64,000 bases of DNA from Crotophaga sulcirostris (taxonomy: Eukaryota; Chordata; Aves; Cuculiformes; Crotophagidae). The translations under genes were made by a program, and so were the position numbers. Positions within the stretch are counted from its first letter, which is position 1. Each line of letters starts with the position of its first letter. The notes beneath the pieces are model-generated. The model searched no databases. It was given only the letters and a program-made list of their open reading frames with translations, and was not told the DNA's origin. Location of the stretch: the NCBI GenBank assembly GCA_013397455.1, contig VYZB01000120.1, positions 1,461,461 to 1,525,460 of the forward strand, in the 5' to 3' direction. Positions 1-11,800 of the stretch are shown piece by piece.

Positions 1-1431
1 CATAATTATACTTTCTGAAGAAGCGTAAATCAAATAAAATCACCACAATACTAGCTGTCTTGAAAAGGTATCAAGATGCTCTATTTATAAATGTTGATAT
101 GTAGCTGGAGACTAAGATGAACCACTGCCTGCTCACACAATACAGTCCTATTCACTAATCACACTGGGACACCATCAGCATCTTCTCCTTTGAAGAATTG
201 GGCAGAAGGAAACCAAAGGAAAAGGAAGGTTGAAAATGCCTCCCTGCAGTGATCTTATGTAGGGGCACTATATTTCTGTCCTGTATGAGGCACTTCAGAA
301 GACTCATATGTTGTTACTATTCCTTTAACGATCCTTTAAGTGTTCAAAATTCACCACTAGTGTAGGAAGTGTGTGACAGATACACAGTTAGTATTTCCAG
401 TAATGATACAAATGAATGACATTCTGTTCAAACAGTTTAGACAACGGTGATAAAAATAAAAAAGTGCATTAGAAAAGAAAGGGGAATGTGTGTGTCAAAA
501 AACTACCTGTGGCTTGAATGATGTAGGAATAATTTAAAGGGTGCTATTAAGCAGCAGAATTCAAACAAATGTCAGGCAAGTTTGAGGCTAACATGTTTAT
601 AATTCCTTTGATCACAATGTTTCACAGTATTAAGCATGTGATGGAGAGCTTTAACTTATTTATGGTAAGAAAAGTAGGGTACAAATTATTAATAGCTCAT
701 TTCATTCACCAAGAGTTGAAAAGTAGCAGGTGGTAGGGAACAGCAAGTAGTGTAATGGCTGTTTAGAAAGCTATTCTCCTTAGAAAGTTTTAAAGGAAGA
801 TCACATACAGTCCAGGCTGCTAAAATCCTTTTAAAAGATAATACAGGTCAGTGATGCCACTTCAGGGCAATCTCCTAGAAATCCTCCAGTGATACAGAAA
901 GAACAAAGCCAGAATCCCAGCCAGTGCTTTGCCATTTCAGTGGTTGTCAGTAGCATCCCAGGTTTCCATCCCAAAACATAAGAATTGTTGAATTTGACTC
1001 CCACAGTAAACCAACAGAAGGAATGATCTGCTTTTGTTGACCACAGCAGGAATCTTAAAATAGGCTGAAAATCAGCACAGATGTGAGGATGGCAGAAAGA
1101 AGGAAACAGCTGGGAAAAAATAAAACCAACCACTCAAACGAAAAACATCTACAAACAAAGACACACCACACCCCCCCCCCCCAAAAAAAGGCAAAACTTG
1201 CTGCCTTTGTAACATTCACATCCTGTCATTTCCCTGGGAAGCCTAAACCAGGAATGGAAAACCCACATGTATTTCTTCTGCAGCTGCCCAGAGTCTGGGT
1301 CTCAAATTCCATGATTCTAAGTCTCAAAAATCAGGCCAACACCATCCATCCATCTGCCACCTGAGGGGTTTATTAGAAAACCTGTTAGGTTAGGGATTGG
1401 ATGTGAGTGCTGATGGAGATGCTCAGGCAGT
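1..1431. other. Unique AT-rich noncoding DNA
   Basis: No exon, RNA gene or recognised repeat is visible. The only low-complexity patch is a run of 12 C followed by 7 A at 1171-1189. Short frames on both strands look like chance openings and resemble no known protein. Confidence 0.6.
1171..1189. repeat. Poly-C/poly-A homopolymer tract
   Basis: Twelve consecutive C are followed by seven A, preceded by a CA-rich stretch (ACACACCACA). It is a simple low-complexity tract, and its length is prone to sequencing and replication slippage error. Confidence 0.9.
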
Positions 1432-1467
1432 CATCCACTAAACCTTCCACTAAACCATCCACTAAAC
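1432..1467. repeat. Three-copy 12-bp tandem repeat
   Basis: The unit CATCCACTAAAC occurs three times head to tail at 1432-1443, 1444-1455 and 1456-1467. The middle copy reads CTTCCACTAAAC, with one change. It lies just before an ancient CR1 relic and probably arose by local slippage. Confidence 0.9.
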
Positions 1468-1477
1468 TCAACGCTAT

Positions 1478-1650
1478 TCCTGACAGATGATTGTTCAACC
1501 TATTTCTAAAGAGTTCTACGAGCTCTATCTATTTCTTCATTATCCCTACTGTTGCAAAGTTTGCCTAATATAAGCTTCAGCTGGCACAAAATACCAATTC
1601 CTTCCTCCGAAGAGACAGTAAGCTTGCTGAAAACCTCCACAGGTGCACTT
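1478..1650 (-). mobile_element. Ancient CR1 LINE fragment, minus strand
   Basis: Read on the plus strand this looks like the reverse complement of a CR1 C-terminal/3' region of the old type common in turtles and crocodilians. A CTGACAGATG-TTGT-CAACCT block is followed by a GCAAAGTTTGCCTAATAT block, which corresponds to the usual aGtTTttCCTAATgT text. A GCTGGCACAAAAT..CCAATTCCTT block then matches the consensus order. Similarity is patchy with indels, so this is one of the oldest copies here. It has no coding potential. The assignment comes from recalled consensus order, not an alignment. Confidence 0.5.
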
Positions 1651-2167
1651 AGATATCTGTGTTTACTCATATTTTTAGAAGCATGCCTACTGCTAAGTAT
1701 GTATAAACTAAAATGAGCAAGAAGTTAACCATGACTTACATTTTGAGACTCTAAATAAGATCTCGGACTGCCAAAGAACCTCAAGTTGCACTTTAACTAA
1801 CTACGTAGGAAAATCACTTCATCCACCAGCAGTAAGCAGACACCACTGGGATAAAACACACCATCTGCTTAAAAGAACTCCATGACAGCACACAACAGTT
1901 TATGATAAAAGTGAGATGCCAGGAGGAAAGCAAACCGATTATAAAAAAATATTATATTACTCAACAGTTCTCTCCCTGTATGAAATTCTAACACCTGCTT
2001 TCCTCTGAGTCTAACATCTCCTTTTTCCTCCTTTTAGTTCTGTCTAACCAGGAGAGTTATTGCAGTGAAATCTTCAGCTCTGGTCAGCATATCAATGGAA
2101 TTGTTAATTAAATTGCAAAGTCAAATTTCACCCTCACTATTTCAATATAACGAAGTAACCTGGACAA
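1651..2167. other. Unique noncoding spacer
   Basis: AT-rich sequence between two CR1 copies of opposite orientation. No gene, RNA or further repeat is recognised. Confidence 0.55.
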
Positions 2168-2674
2168 CTGCATTCAGTTCTGGAGTCCTCAGCACAGGAA
2201 GGACATGGACCTGTTAGAGTGAGTTCGGAGGAGGGCCATGAAGATGATCAGAGGGCTGGAGCACTCTCCATACAAAGACAGGCTGAGAGAGTTGGGGTCG
2301 TTCAGCCTGGAGAAGAGAAGGTTCCAGGGAGACCTTAGAGCAGCCTTCCAGTACTTAAAAGGAGTCTACAGGAAAGCTGGGGAGGGGCTCTTTGTCAGGG
2401 AGTGCAGTGACAGGACGAGGGGCAACAGTTTTAAGATGGAAGAAGGTAGATCTAGATTAGGAATAATTTTTTTTACCATGAGGGTGGAGAGGCATAGGAA
2501 CAAGTTGCCCAGAGAAGTCGTGGAAGCCCTGTCCATGGAGGTGTTCAAGGCCAGGTTGAATGGGGCTTTGAGTAACCTGATCCAGCAGCAGGTGTCCCTG
2601 CCCATGGCAGCTGGCTAGAATTGGATGATTTTTAAGGTCCTTTCCAACCCAAACCACTGTATGATTCCATGAAG
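2168..2674 (+). mobile_element. CR1 LINE, 5'-truncated 3' end
   Basis: A typical 5'-truncated CR1 copy in sense orientation. It starts in the ORF2 region C-terminal to the reverse transcriptase and runs to the 3' tail. The frame at 2238-2618 still reads CR1 ORF2 C-terminal text: MIRGLEHSPYKDRLREL, SFSLEKRRFQGDL, SDRTRGNSFKMEEGR, then NKLPREVVEALSMEVFKARL. After the stop comes the 3' UTR block GGTCCTTTCCAACCC, then AAACCACTGTATGATTCCATGA, a degenerate form of the ATTCTATG tail. It lacks endonuclease and RT and cannot move. The 3' UTR places it with the copies at 7573, 36930, 41692 and 43548. Confidence 0.93.
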
Positions 2675-4502
2675 AACACAATCTTTGGAACCTGACTAAA
2701 CTGAGCTGAAAGCAATGGAAACATAAAATATTTCATCTCTTCTCTTTTTTTGTTTTTAGTTCCCTTTTTAGTGGATAAAGCGATCTTGTGAAATCTGTGT
2801 GAGTTCTAGCACCAATTTCAGAAGAATTTGGGTTTGGGGTCAGGGAGGCTGCAATTTTCAGCAGAATTTTGCAAAGGCGTGCAGACTAACATGGAATTTC
2901 TATCAGGGACTTCAGTTAACAGTTTCAGAAAGCTGAGCTGAACCAGCTTTGGTTTGACCATACATGAAGCTGTAGCAATAAAATCAGGGCAATAATTCAC
3001 CTTGTGTGTATGTTATTCTATATACATCTACCAATTTCTCTAAGAAGGATGAAGAGCCAACGGTAAGGTACTTTCATAGAAATCAGCAATCATACTGAAA
3101 AGACCCACTAGTTCACACATACCTATAACTGAAACAGCTATACTGGTACAAACATCTGGCCTTAGATTACAATGTGTGAGAAGATGCTTTTTCAGTTCTT
3201 GACATCACTGACACTTCGTAATTCTTACAATCCAGCACAGCTCTAGCACGAAAGACTGAGAAAAAGCCACGCATCGATCCTACACCACAATGGTGAAGGC
3301 CATACTTGCAAAATCAAGTCCCTTCCCTGTCTAATTCAGAGTAAGGTCATAACCTAAGCTTCCCTGATCCTGTTCCTCACTGCTACCCTTCTAGGGTAGA
3401 TCACCAAGTCCTTCCTGCTGCAGCTGTCCCATGCTATACGACCGATTGGGAGTTTGTATATGCAGAAAGGAGACTGACCTTCAAGTGAATGGATTATTCA
3501 TTTAAAGCTTGCAAGGCTGAAACTCCAAAGACGTTATTATGCAGCGAAAAAGCTCCAGCATGGAAGAGGCACTCTTAGACAGGTGGTAGGCTGGGGACTT
3601 GGACAGTCTCCTGCCATGTGGAAGAACAGAGGTAGGAAGATCTGACTAATGGTTTCATACACTTACCCGGTGAGGATATTAGGTACCATATTATTACACG
3701 CACCACAGATGGACAGCCTCTCCTGTTTTCATCTAAACTGTTTTGTTGGGTTTTTTTTAAGAAAGTTTTGCTGGAACTGGTATTTTTACTTGAAATTATT
3801 TGTTTTTGATGAGTGAACATTTCCTTATAAATCACTTCCCAGCATATTCTCAATCTCATTTTAGATGGATACATGTCACATTCTGAACAGCCATTATGCT
3901 TCCCAAACACCCTCAGATATGTTCCCATCTAAATGCTAACTAGAGGTGATACTGCCTACTTAGAAAAGTCAAATGAAGTCATAGCCCACATTACTATAAC
4001 AGCAATAAAAGGGTAAGAAAATGAGGAGCTGTGCTATTAAACATGATGAAAATAATAAATGTTGTAGAGTTCACAGATGGGCTGGGAAATATTTTGAAGT
4101 GCAAGCACTTTTCTTCCCAGTCTAGAACAGAGCTTCATAATGAGAGCAAGGTGTCACTAACAGACACCTTGCACTGAGACGTGCTATTGGTGGATCTTTT
4201 CTGCTTGCTTACTGCAGATTAGGTAGAAAGTGTAATGCACTCTCTGCAGTGTACTCAGGCTGAAAAAACTACTATCTAGTAGAGGCCAAGGTAGATTTCA
4301 AGGAGACACTGGCACTTTACAAGGAAGATACTGGGATTTTGCTAAACCAAACAGTTTTAACAACTGTAAGCAGGTCTCAGGGTCTTTTACTGTTAGGTAA
4401 TAGGGAGCTTTGTCAGAAAATTTTCCACTGTAGCTGAAAAATGTATCTGAAGCTGGGAAAAAATAACTAAAATTTTAAAAATAAAAAGTTTTTTTTTTTC
4501 TT
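2675..4502. other. Unique noncoding DNA
   Basis: No exon or recognised repeat. It contains short T-rich runs (for example near 2742-2755 and 3750) and short frames on both strands without protein similarity. Confidence 0.55.
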
Positions 4503-4557
4503 CTTAGGGGGTTATATCTCTTTTTACTAAAAGAGAGAAGAAAGAAGCCCCCTTAAG
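4503..4557. repeat. Imperfect G/C-clamped hairpin
   Basis: An outer arm CTTAGGGGG (4503-4511) pairs with CCCCCTTAAG (4548-4557): nine pairs with one bulged base. An inner arm TCTCTTTT (4517-4524) pairs perfectly with AAAAGAGA (4529-4536) around a four-base TACT loop. The strand between the arms is purine-rich and unpaired. It could be a remnant of a small inverted-repeat element or chance in low-complexity DNA. No transcript evidence exists. Confidence 0.6.
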
Positions 4558-7500
4558 TTTAATACTGTCCTTGCTTAGGTATATCCTTATGGCTTAGATT
4601 TGTTGACTGCTTGCTGGTATCCAGTGCCAGGTTGATCAAGTATTGTTTACATCCTGGCCTTGCTGTGAGTAGCGCTGAGCTAATCCACTTAGCGCACAGC
4701 TATCCATCTGCTGGCCTCAATCTGCCCCTTCATCTCTTCCTCAAAGGAGGAGATGAAACGTCGTTACACTTACTCAGGCTAATCCCACATTAATCACGGA
4801 GGCTGTGGTAGGCTGGGTGTTATTTGTCTCTTTACACCTTAAAAATGTGCAATGACACATAAAAACGTGAGCAGATATAACTTTTCTCCAATAATGCGCT
4901 CTCATACTTTCACAGTGGGGACCATACCTTGAGAACAGAAATTCTCTCCTGCAGAGGCAGTTTGATCCATGGCTGGAGGAGAAGCACGTGCAAGACGCAA
5001 AATAAAGGCTGGTCCATGTGCCACATTTTTATCCATTTAACTGCCACAGAAAAAAACCCAAAACATTTTGATGCAACAGTGCAAGTTTTTATGCAGACAA
5101 GCCCTAACACTGATACAGTCAACAAAGGAGCAGAGGAGCAGGTACTTGCATTGAAAATAACCATCAGCTGCTCTCTCCGCTGTTTTCTATTTACTCTCAA
5201 GTAGTTCACTCAGAAACCATAATCACCCATCTCGTCATGGCAGACTTTAAATTAGCTTAAACATTTACAGACTTTAATGCAGCCACTGAGACGTTTCAGA
5301 TTAGACAAGCAGTGCAGTCATCTATAGCCACAAGAGCCAACTGACGCAAGCCACTGGGTTTCCTTCAGAAGCAAGTCAGATACTGTGAAATAAACTCCAG
5401 GAAGACCCAAGAATGAATACAACCCAAGCCACCCTCCTCTGCAGGAGCAAAACGTGCAGAACCGATGCTGCCCTCAGCAGCAGGCACACTGAGCTGCAGC
5501 ACACTGAATTATTGAAGAAAACCAAGTCACAGCAGGCTTTAATTTTTCTTCCAAGAAAAGGAACATGGAAAGAGCGAGATATGATACAGGCAGCTTAGTG
5601 TACTCTGGGAAGTACTTGGGTGCTATAATTATGTCATACCTTTGTAACACTGGAACTTCAACAGAGCAAAACACAAGTCACTTTGCACAACACTTTAATT
5701 TCCTCCCATGCAATGGCCATTCTCTTCAAATTTTTGGTTTTATGATTATAGCTTCAAATCTCTCAGTTTTCACTCCCTCTTAACACACATAGTCTCCCTG
5801 TTTTCATGTTATCTACATCAGTTTTCAAGATTACATTGCTGATCTATAGGTTTTGATGTTTCCTACAAGCATGACTAATTTATTTGTTTTTTCTTCAACA
5901 GATCTGATGAATAGTGGCTTTACAATCCCCTTCCCCATAGCCATTCCCATCAATATAATCCACCTTTATTCCTCAGTCCTCCTAAGGTCATCCTTACCTC
6001 CTAGATCACATCCTCTTTTCAGTTCTCACAACTCTGGCTTCATGTTGCAAACATGACTATTTGGCGCAAAGCCAAAATATTTTCTTTTGTTGTTTAGGAC
6101 TGACAGGGGAAGCCTTTTTTGGCTTTTTGTAGGGGTACGATTGTGTGGATAGATTATCTGAGGCAGTGTGTTTCAAGACTACAGACCATTGCATGTGTCA
6201 CTCTAAGCTTTAACAGCCATCTTGCCTCGTGACAGCTTTGGGCCCCTTCACCTCAACCTCTTTTCTTATTTTAGCTGAAAGAAGCTTCACTTGGTATTAG
6301 CTTTGATTCACTTCATAACAAATCAGAATTAACGTAGGCTAAGGAAGCCAGAAAAAATCAGAAATTAATTTCCAGCATTCCGACATACAGCCTCTGGGGA
6401 AATGATTGGGCTTGGTCTCCAAGACTGCTACAAGCTGCTAAAACTTCAGTGGACAAAATGTTGTGACCATAACTAAAAGGAAACAACTGGAAGAACACAA
6501 ATACCCTGCTATGATTTAGGTTGAAACAAGGACAAAGACATTAGGAAAGGATTTGATTTGTGATAAACATGAAAAGAAATAAAACGAAGTGTGTGTGTTA
6601 CTATTTCACGACCCACTGTGCAAATGTTGCCATAGGCACTGTGGTTTTTACTGCTCATTAGTAAATAATCAAGTTAAAAATAAGATGGTTGGGAAACTGC
6701 TGATTGATGAGGAATAAAATAACATGACATAAACATCTGTCTCCTGGTCTAATATGTGTTGTTGAAGGAAGACATTGCTAAGGCACTTGAATGCTCAATG
6801 CACTGATGTGATAGTGATTACACTGGGAACAGTGTAAAGCAACTACAGCTGCCATTTCTTTTCCCACACAGGGAACGTTACAGAAATGAGGGTTCTGATT
6901 GTTTACTTCCAGAGTGTCTTTAATCCCCAAAGACTTCTACATGGCACAAACTTTCTTCCATATAAATCTCTGCTCCCAAGCTCCACGGCTCTCAGGCTCC
7001 TGCTTGCAGCAGAGGATAGAAATGCAGCTCCTCTCAGATGCCACCTGCACCTGGCTCCTTTGGTCTATCTTCACCTAAAAAAAGACTGCATTTGCAATGA
7101 CCATGTCTCTGTATCATTAAAACCATAATGATCACACACAAATACAAAACAGCCTCGCCCTTTTCGCCCATTAAAGATCAAAATACCAAGGCAGTATCTA
7201 GCACTACCAAACAGCCTGCCCTCAGAGCTCAAACAGTGCTTTGTGTTTTCCATGCTTGGAGAAATAAATATGAATAAAACTACAAAGCTGAATAAATAAA
7301 TCCTGTAACAGATGTAAAGAACTTTCAAGATTTTAGCATTTGCCTCAGATTATAATAGACTTATTCAGATTTTTATTGTAACAGGCTGATTTCAGACGGA
7401 GTTACAAGTAAGAAGATACCAATTTTATATTATACTTTCCTTGGCCATATCACTGAAAATGAAACTCTTTATTTATGCAAGAGTTAGATAAAAAATGTTA

Positions 7501-7572
7501 GTTACTATCAAAAATATTAAAACTTGGCTCAAAAAGAAGAACCTTGATTTTGATTTTACTCTTTAGCTAAAG
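4558..7572. other. Unique noncoding DNA
   Basis: No recognised gene or repeat. The part at 4590-4900 is less AT-rich and keeps several CpG dinucleotides (AGCGCTGAGC, TTAGCGCAC, AACGTCGTTAC), unlike its surroundings. The rest is AT-rich. Short frames, including 5853-6056 and 6886-7128, resemble no known protein. Confidence 0.5.
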
Positions 7573-7846
7573 AGCAGCAAGGGAATGGCTTTAAATTGGA
7601 AGGGGGAACATTTAGATAAGACATTAGGAAGAAATTCTTCACAATGAGGGTGATGATGCACTGGCACAGGTTGCCCAGGGAACTTGTGGATGCCCCCTCC
7701 CTGGGAGTATTCAAGGCCAGGTTGGATGGGGTCTTGAGCAGCCTGGGCTGGTGGGAGGTGTCCCTGCCCATGGCAGTGGGGTTGGAAGCGGATGATCTTT
7801 AAGGTCCCTTCCAAGCCAAACCACTCTACAATTCTGTGATTCTATA
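7573..7846 (+). mobile_element. CR1 LINE 3' end, strongly 5'-truncated
   Basis: The last part of a CR1 element, sense strand. It begins inside the ORF2 C-terminus (the GGGAATGGCTTTAAATTGGA block, reading NG-FKL). It continues through the GATAAGACATTAGGAAGAAAT block, TGCACTGGCACAGGTTGCC and TTCAAGGCCAGGTTGGATGG. The 3' UTR follows, with GATGATCTTTAAGGTCCCTT and a degenerate tail ATTCTGTGATTCTATA. Frames are interrupted. At about 270 bp it cannot encode an active domain. It belongs to the same subfamily type as the 2168-2674 copy. Confidence 0.92.
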
Positions 7847-8454
7847 AGCAATATTTTCAGAATTTAGACAGAGTATAATAACGTACCACACATCCTGAAT
7901 GGTACTGATATCTTGGGTTTATGCAACATCCTAATTTACAACTTAAAAAAAATAAACAATATACTAAATTTTAATTTTACATACTAAATTGGGAGTAGGA
8001 AGCTGCTAGCTCAGGGCGAGTAAAAAGAATGGGCAAAACCCAGTACTGAGGCAGAATACAAAAGATAAACATCAAAGAGAAATATGCATGACTGGTATAC
8101 CAAAGAAGACAGGGACCACAAAAGCAGGAATGAGAGTAGAGGCAGGCAGAAAACAACAAAGTAAGATTAATTTGCCATACCACATGGCTTTAGTGAAGGC
8201 ACAGCAAGGTTGCCAGTTTGCACAGACAGAGCAAACGCTGTGAATTCTATGGCCAAACCCACATCTGATCAGATCACCATGAACGACTGTCACCTTACCC
8301 AGTGTTCAGTTTGCCTTTTATAAGTACCACCACAAGAACATGTTTCCGAGTCCACCATGCACACAGATCAGCATGTCTCACACAATAACTAGAATCACAT
8401 GCCTTTTGATATGGTCACACCCAGCATCAGCACCTCCTGTTTCCAACCTACACA
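7847..8454. other. Unique noncoding spacer
   Basis: AT-rich DNA between a CR1 tail and the LTR-like repeat. No recognised feature. Confidence 0.5.
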
Positions 8455-8845
8455 AGAGCTCTTTGGTGGGTTAGACTTGACCAACATCCAAATGTCCATC
8501 CAGTTGCTCACTCACTCTGCCTCCTTAGCAGGACAAAATAGGAAGAGAAAGCTCATGGGTTGAGATAAAGACAGGAGGAGTGCTTAAAAATTACCATCAT
8601 GGGCAAAACAGACTCAATTTGAGGAAAACTAATTTAATTCATTGCTAATAAATGAGGCAGTGAGAAACAAGACAAGCATTAAACCAACGTATTTCTTCCC
8701 TCCTTTCCCATGTTCAACTCTAGACTCCTCTACTCAGCCTGAGCTTTACAGGGGCAGTGCAAGCACGTGGGAATATAGGATCAGTACAGACCAGTTTCTC
8801 TCTGCTGCTCCTTCCCTCTCACTAGGGTTGGGGAGAAAACACGAT
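8455..8845. mobile_element. Decayed avian LTR-type repeat
   Basis: The order of short blocks matches a high-copy bird interspersed repeat that I recall as LTR-retrotransposon derived. It has CTCACTC..CCTCCTTAGCAGGACA, then GCTCATGGGTTGAGATAAAG, then ATTACCATCATGGGCAAAAC. An AGACTCAATTTGAGGAAAAC..TTTAATT block comes next, and finally CTGCTGCTCCTTCCCTCTCA. Divergence and small indels are spread throughout, so this is an old copy. No gag, pol or env frame is present, and LTR ends with a target duplication were not found. Orientation and family name remain undetermined. Confidence 0.7.
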
Positions 8846-11800
8846 AAGTAGAAATTTTGAGCATCTACACTTTTAAGTCTTCACATTTCAATAATTATAT
8901 TTAATAACACATTGGCATTTAAGTGCATTCCCTTGGTCCCGTTCAGTCCACTCTTGAAGGTACAGTGGTATTCACAGCCTTCACCAAATGGGAACCAGAT
9001 AGTGCTATACGGCACACCCCATGCACATAAGGTGAGAGCAAATGTCCATGCTGCCTGCTGCTGTAGACACTGGTCTCCTCTGTTACAGTTTGGATTGATC
9101 TCCTACCCTGTACAGAAGTTACACAGGCTTCAGAAAACTCCTCTGAATTCAAAGAGAGTAAGTATCACGTCATGCCTTAAACACCTGTCACCACTTTTCC
9201 ACCAAGCTGGGCAACCATTGACTTCAAAGAGTTGTGAAGTTAGAAGACTCCAAAAGATTGCCAGCCCAATATACTGCCAACAACTTTCAAAAAGGGAGAC
9301 AAACATACTGCACTGATTCTCCTGATCAGATCTTGAAAAGGGTGCTCATCAATACATTTTCTTAGTGGTCTTCTCATGTCCAAACACGGGATGATATAGT
9401 TGATACAGTTCCAGCTCACTGCCAGGCCCAGAGCCTTGGCTGTCTCTGGACAACAGACACATTGGCAAGGACTGGCAGAAAAGCCATCTTGACTGTTGTC
9501 TTCTCCAGAGGAAAAGCAGCAGGGCTGAGACAATATAAATTTGTTCAAAGGGCTCCTCTCAGCACACCTGCTGCAGGCATGAGATTAATTTTGCCACTAC
9601 AATGTCCTGCAGTGCATGTTATTGGAACTGGAAGTGATGAGTTTGGTAAAGCAAGTACCAAAGTATCATTGAAAAACAACATGAGCAGTAATAAAGGGCT
9701 TAGGTCCACAGTCTTCTGTGAGCAATGGTGAACATTGACACAAGCACTACATCATGTTCATGTTGGCTGCATTAGGCAGACAAAAGGGCATCGGGTGCTT
9801 CCCAGAGGGTCTTAAAGGGCTTCACAGGACTGTATCTAATCTAAATCTAATGTAACCATCTCCAAAGATATATAATGAAAATAGGATGAGCAATATGTAA
9901 TATAATCACAGCTGATGAAAATACCATCAATTACGTAATTTAAATTACTTAGGAGTGTTTGCTGGGAATTAATGTTGTATAAGCAGGCAAAATGAAAAGA
10001 GGACGTAAAAAGTTTCTTTTCAGTTTTTACCAGTCAATAGGCAAAACATTTCACAAGCTGACTGGGACCTCTGCTGCAGCCAAGAACATCTGGAGGAAAA
10101 ATATACCTTATCTATAAATAACACGCAGAAAATTAAACTAATCTAGAAGATCCCAATAATTACAAATCATAAAATTCCCAGGCAGAGAAAATGCATAGTG
10201 TATTCAAATAAAAGAGATGTTAACCATACCACCTCTACACAAGCTTCTGACTCAAGATGGAATCCATTCAAAAATACCTTGGGAAACTGATCCTCCTGTC
10301 ACTTGAGACAAACCCACAAAAGGCCTTCAGAGCCACACAAGGGAAATTTCTCCTGCTCGTACTGAAAGCACGGAAGTTCTTCCCTCAGCTTTCCTGCTGG
10401 TATGTTTCTACACCTTTTAACTTTTCTTATATAGATGAAGAAATTTTGTCTACATTTGTCAAAAGTGTAGTACCTTGTGGAGCCAAAAGACTTAAAAGCT
10501 TCTTGGCCCCTCTATAGATAGGGTCTTGCAATGGTCATATTCTGATATTTTAATGACTCACTATTTCCACACTTTTTATTGCTGCATTTTGTTATTATAG
10601 TCGATGCTCTTCTACTTTCTGAGGTAGCGTGAATTACACAGTGTTTTTTCTTATTCTGCACTTTATGATACAGACAAAGGAAATGCATTTGTGTCTCTTC
10701 TGAGATTATCTTCTCAAGGTCAGTTTCATAACTTCTGTTGTCAGTCAGCCCAGAACGCACTTATGCGCAATGCTTAACTTTAAGCATGATAATCATCCCA
10801 CTGTATAGTAATTTCCATAATGAACTCAGAGCAAAAACTCTCTCACCAGCTGCCTCAAAATTAAAGAGACATGGAAGGTCTCAAATCAACTGCCCAAGTA
10901 CATAAAGTCATTACCACTCTCTTTAAAAGTCTATATTTACTAAATCAAAACTATTGCAGTCTTAGGAACCCTATTGTCAGCATTCTTCTGAGATCACCAT
11001 TCCCCTCTAGTGAATAAAGTCAAACCACCAGAAACTGAGCAGAGTTCTGCTATTAGTGGTGGTTGTGCATATGCTTTGTATTAATAGAATCAGTTGCCCC
11101 GAGGAATTAGCCATCTATATTCATGAACTAAATGAAATAGTATTCATCGAGCACTTGATGACAGCACAGCTGCAGAACAGGTCAGTTCCTGTATTTAGGA
11201 AGAAATCTTTGTTTCCCGATGCAGATGAAGGATATTCTCTACAGGCTCGATAGGTCTCCATCCAGATCCTTTTCTTCTTTCAGAAGATCTATTAGATGCC
11301 TTTCCTATATTAAATGCTATCTTCAAGCCAGCCAATATTATGATTCTTATATTATCAACAACGGGTTAAGCAGTTGTCCTCCTCTCAGCTAAACGGTTCA
11401 ATGTCCATTTATAGATTCATTTCAATACAGTGAGGTATTCAAGTGCAAAAAGAAGGAGCAAAATAGCAACGAATGTATAAAGAAATTACCTGAGACAATA
11501 AAGGAAGGAAGCACCACTGTACAATCTGGTGCTAAGTTCACAGAATGGTTAATTTAAGCACAGTCTTTAATGAATTCTCTTTTTAAGGCCTTTACTTCCA
11601 TTTTTATCGTTGCACTACATCTTTTTCCCTTTTTCAGTGACTTTTTTGTGACATGTGTGAAACCACTTCTACTGGGAAAGGTGTTCAGAAGTTACCTTCT
11701 CTTTATTCTGAATGCTGACTTCAGGTGAAAAACTCAAAACAGATTGGAGAGACCAGAAAAGGTAGAATAAGAAGACTGTTCATTTCCAGCAAACAGAGAT

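Noticed and set aside
8912..9316. Open frame of 134 codons on the plus strand
   Set aside because: It opens at TTG and contains no methionine codon; frames of similar length exist on the other strand. No protein similarity is recognised.
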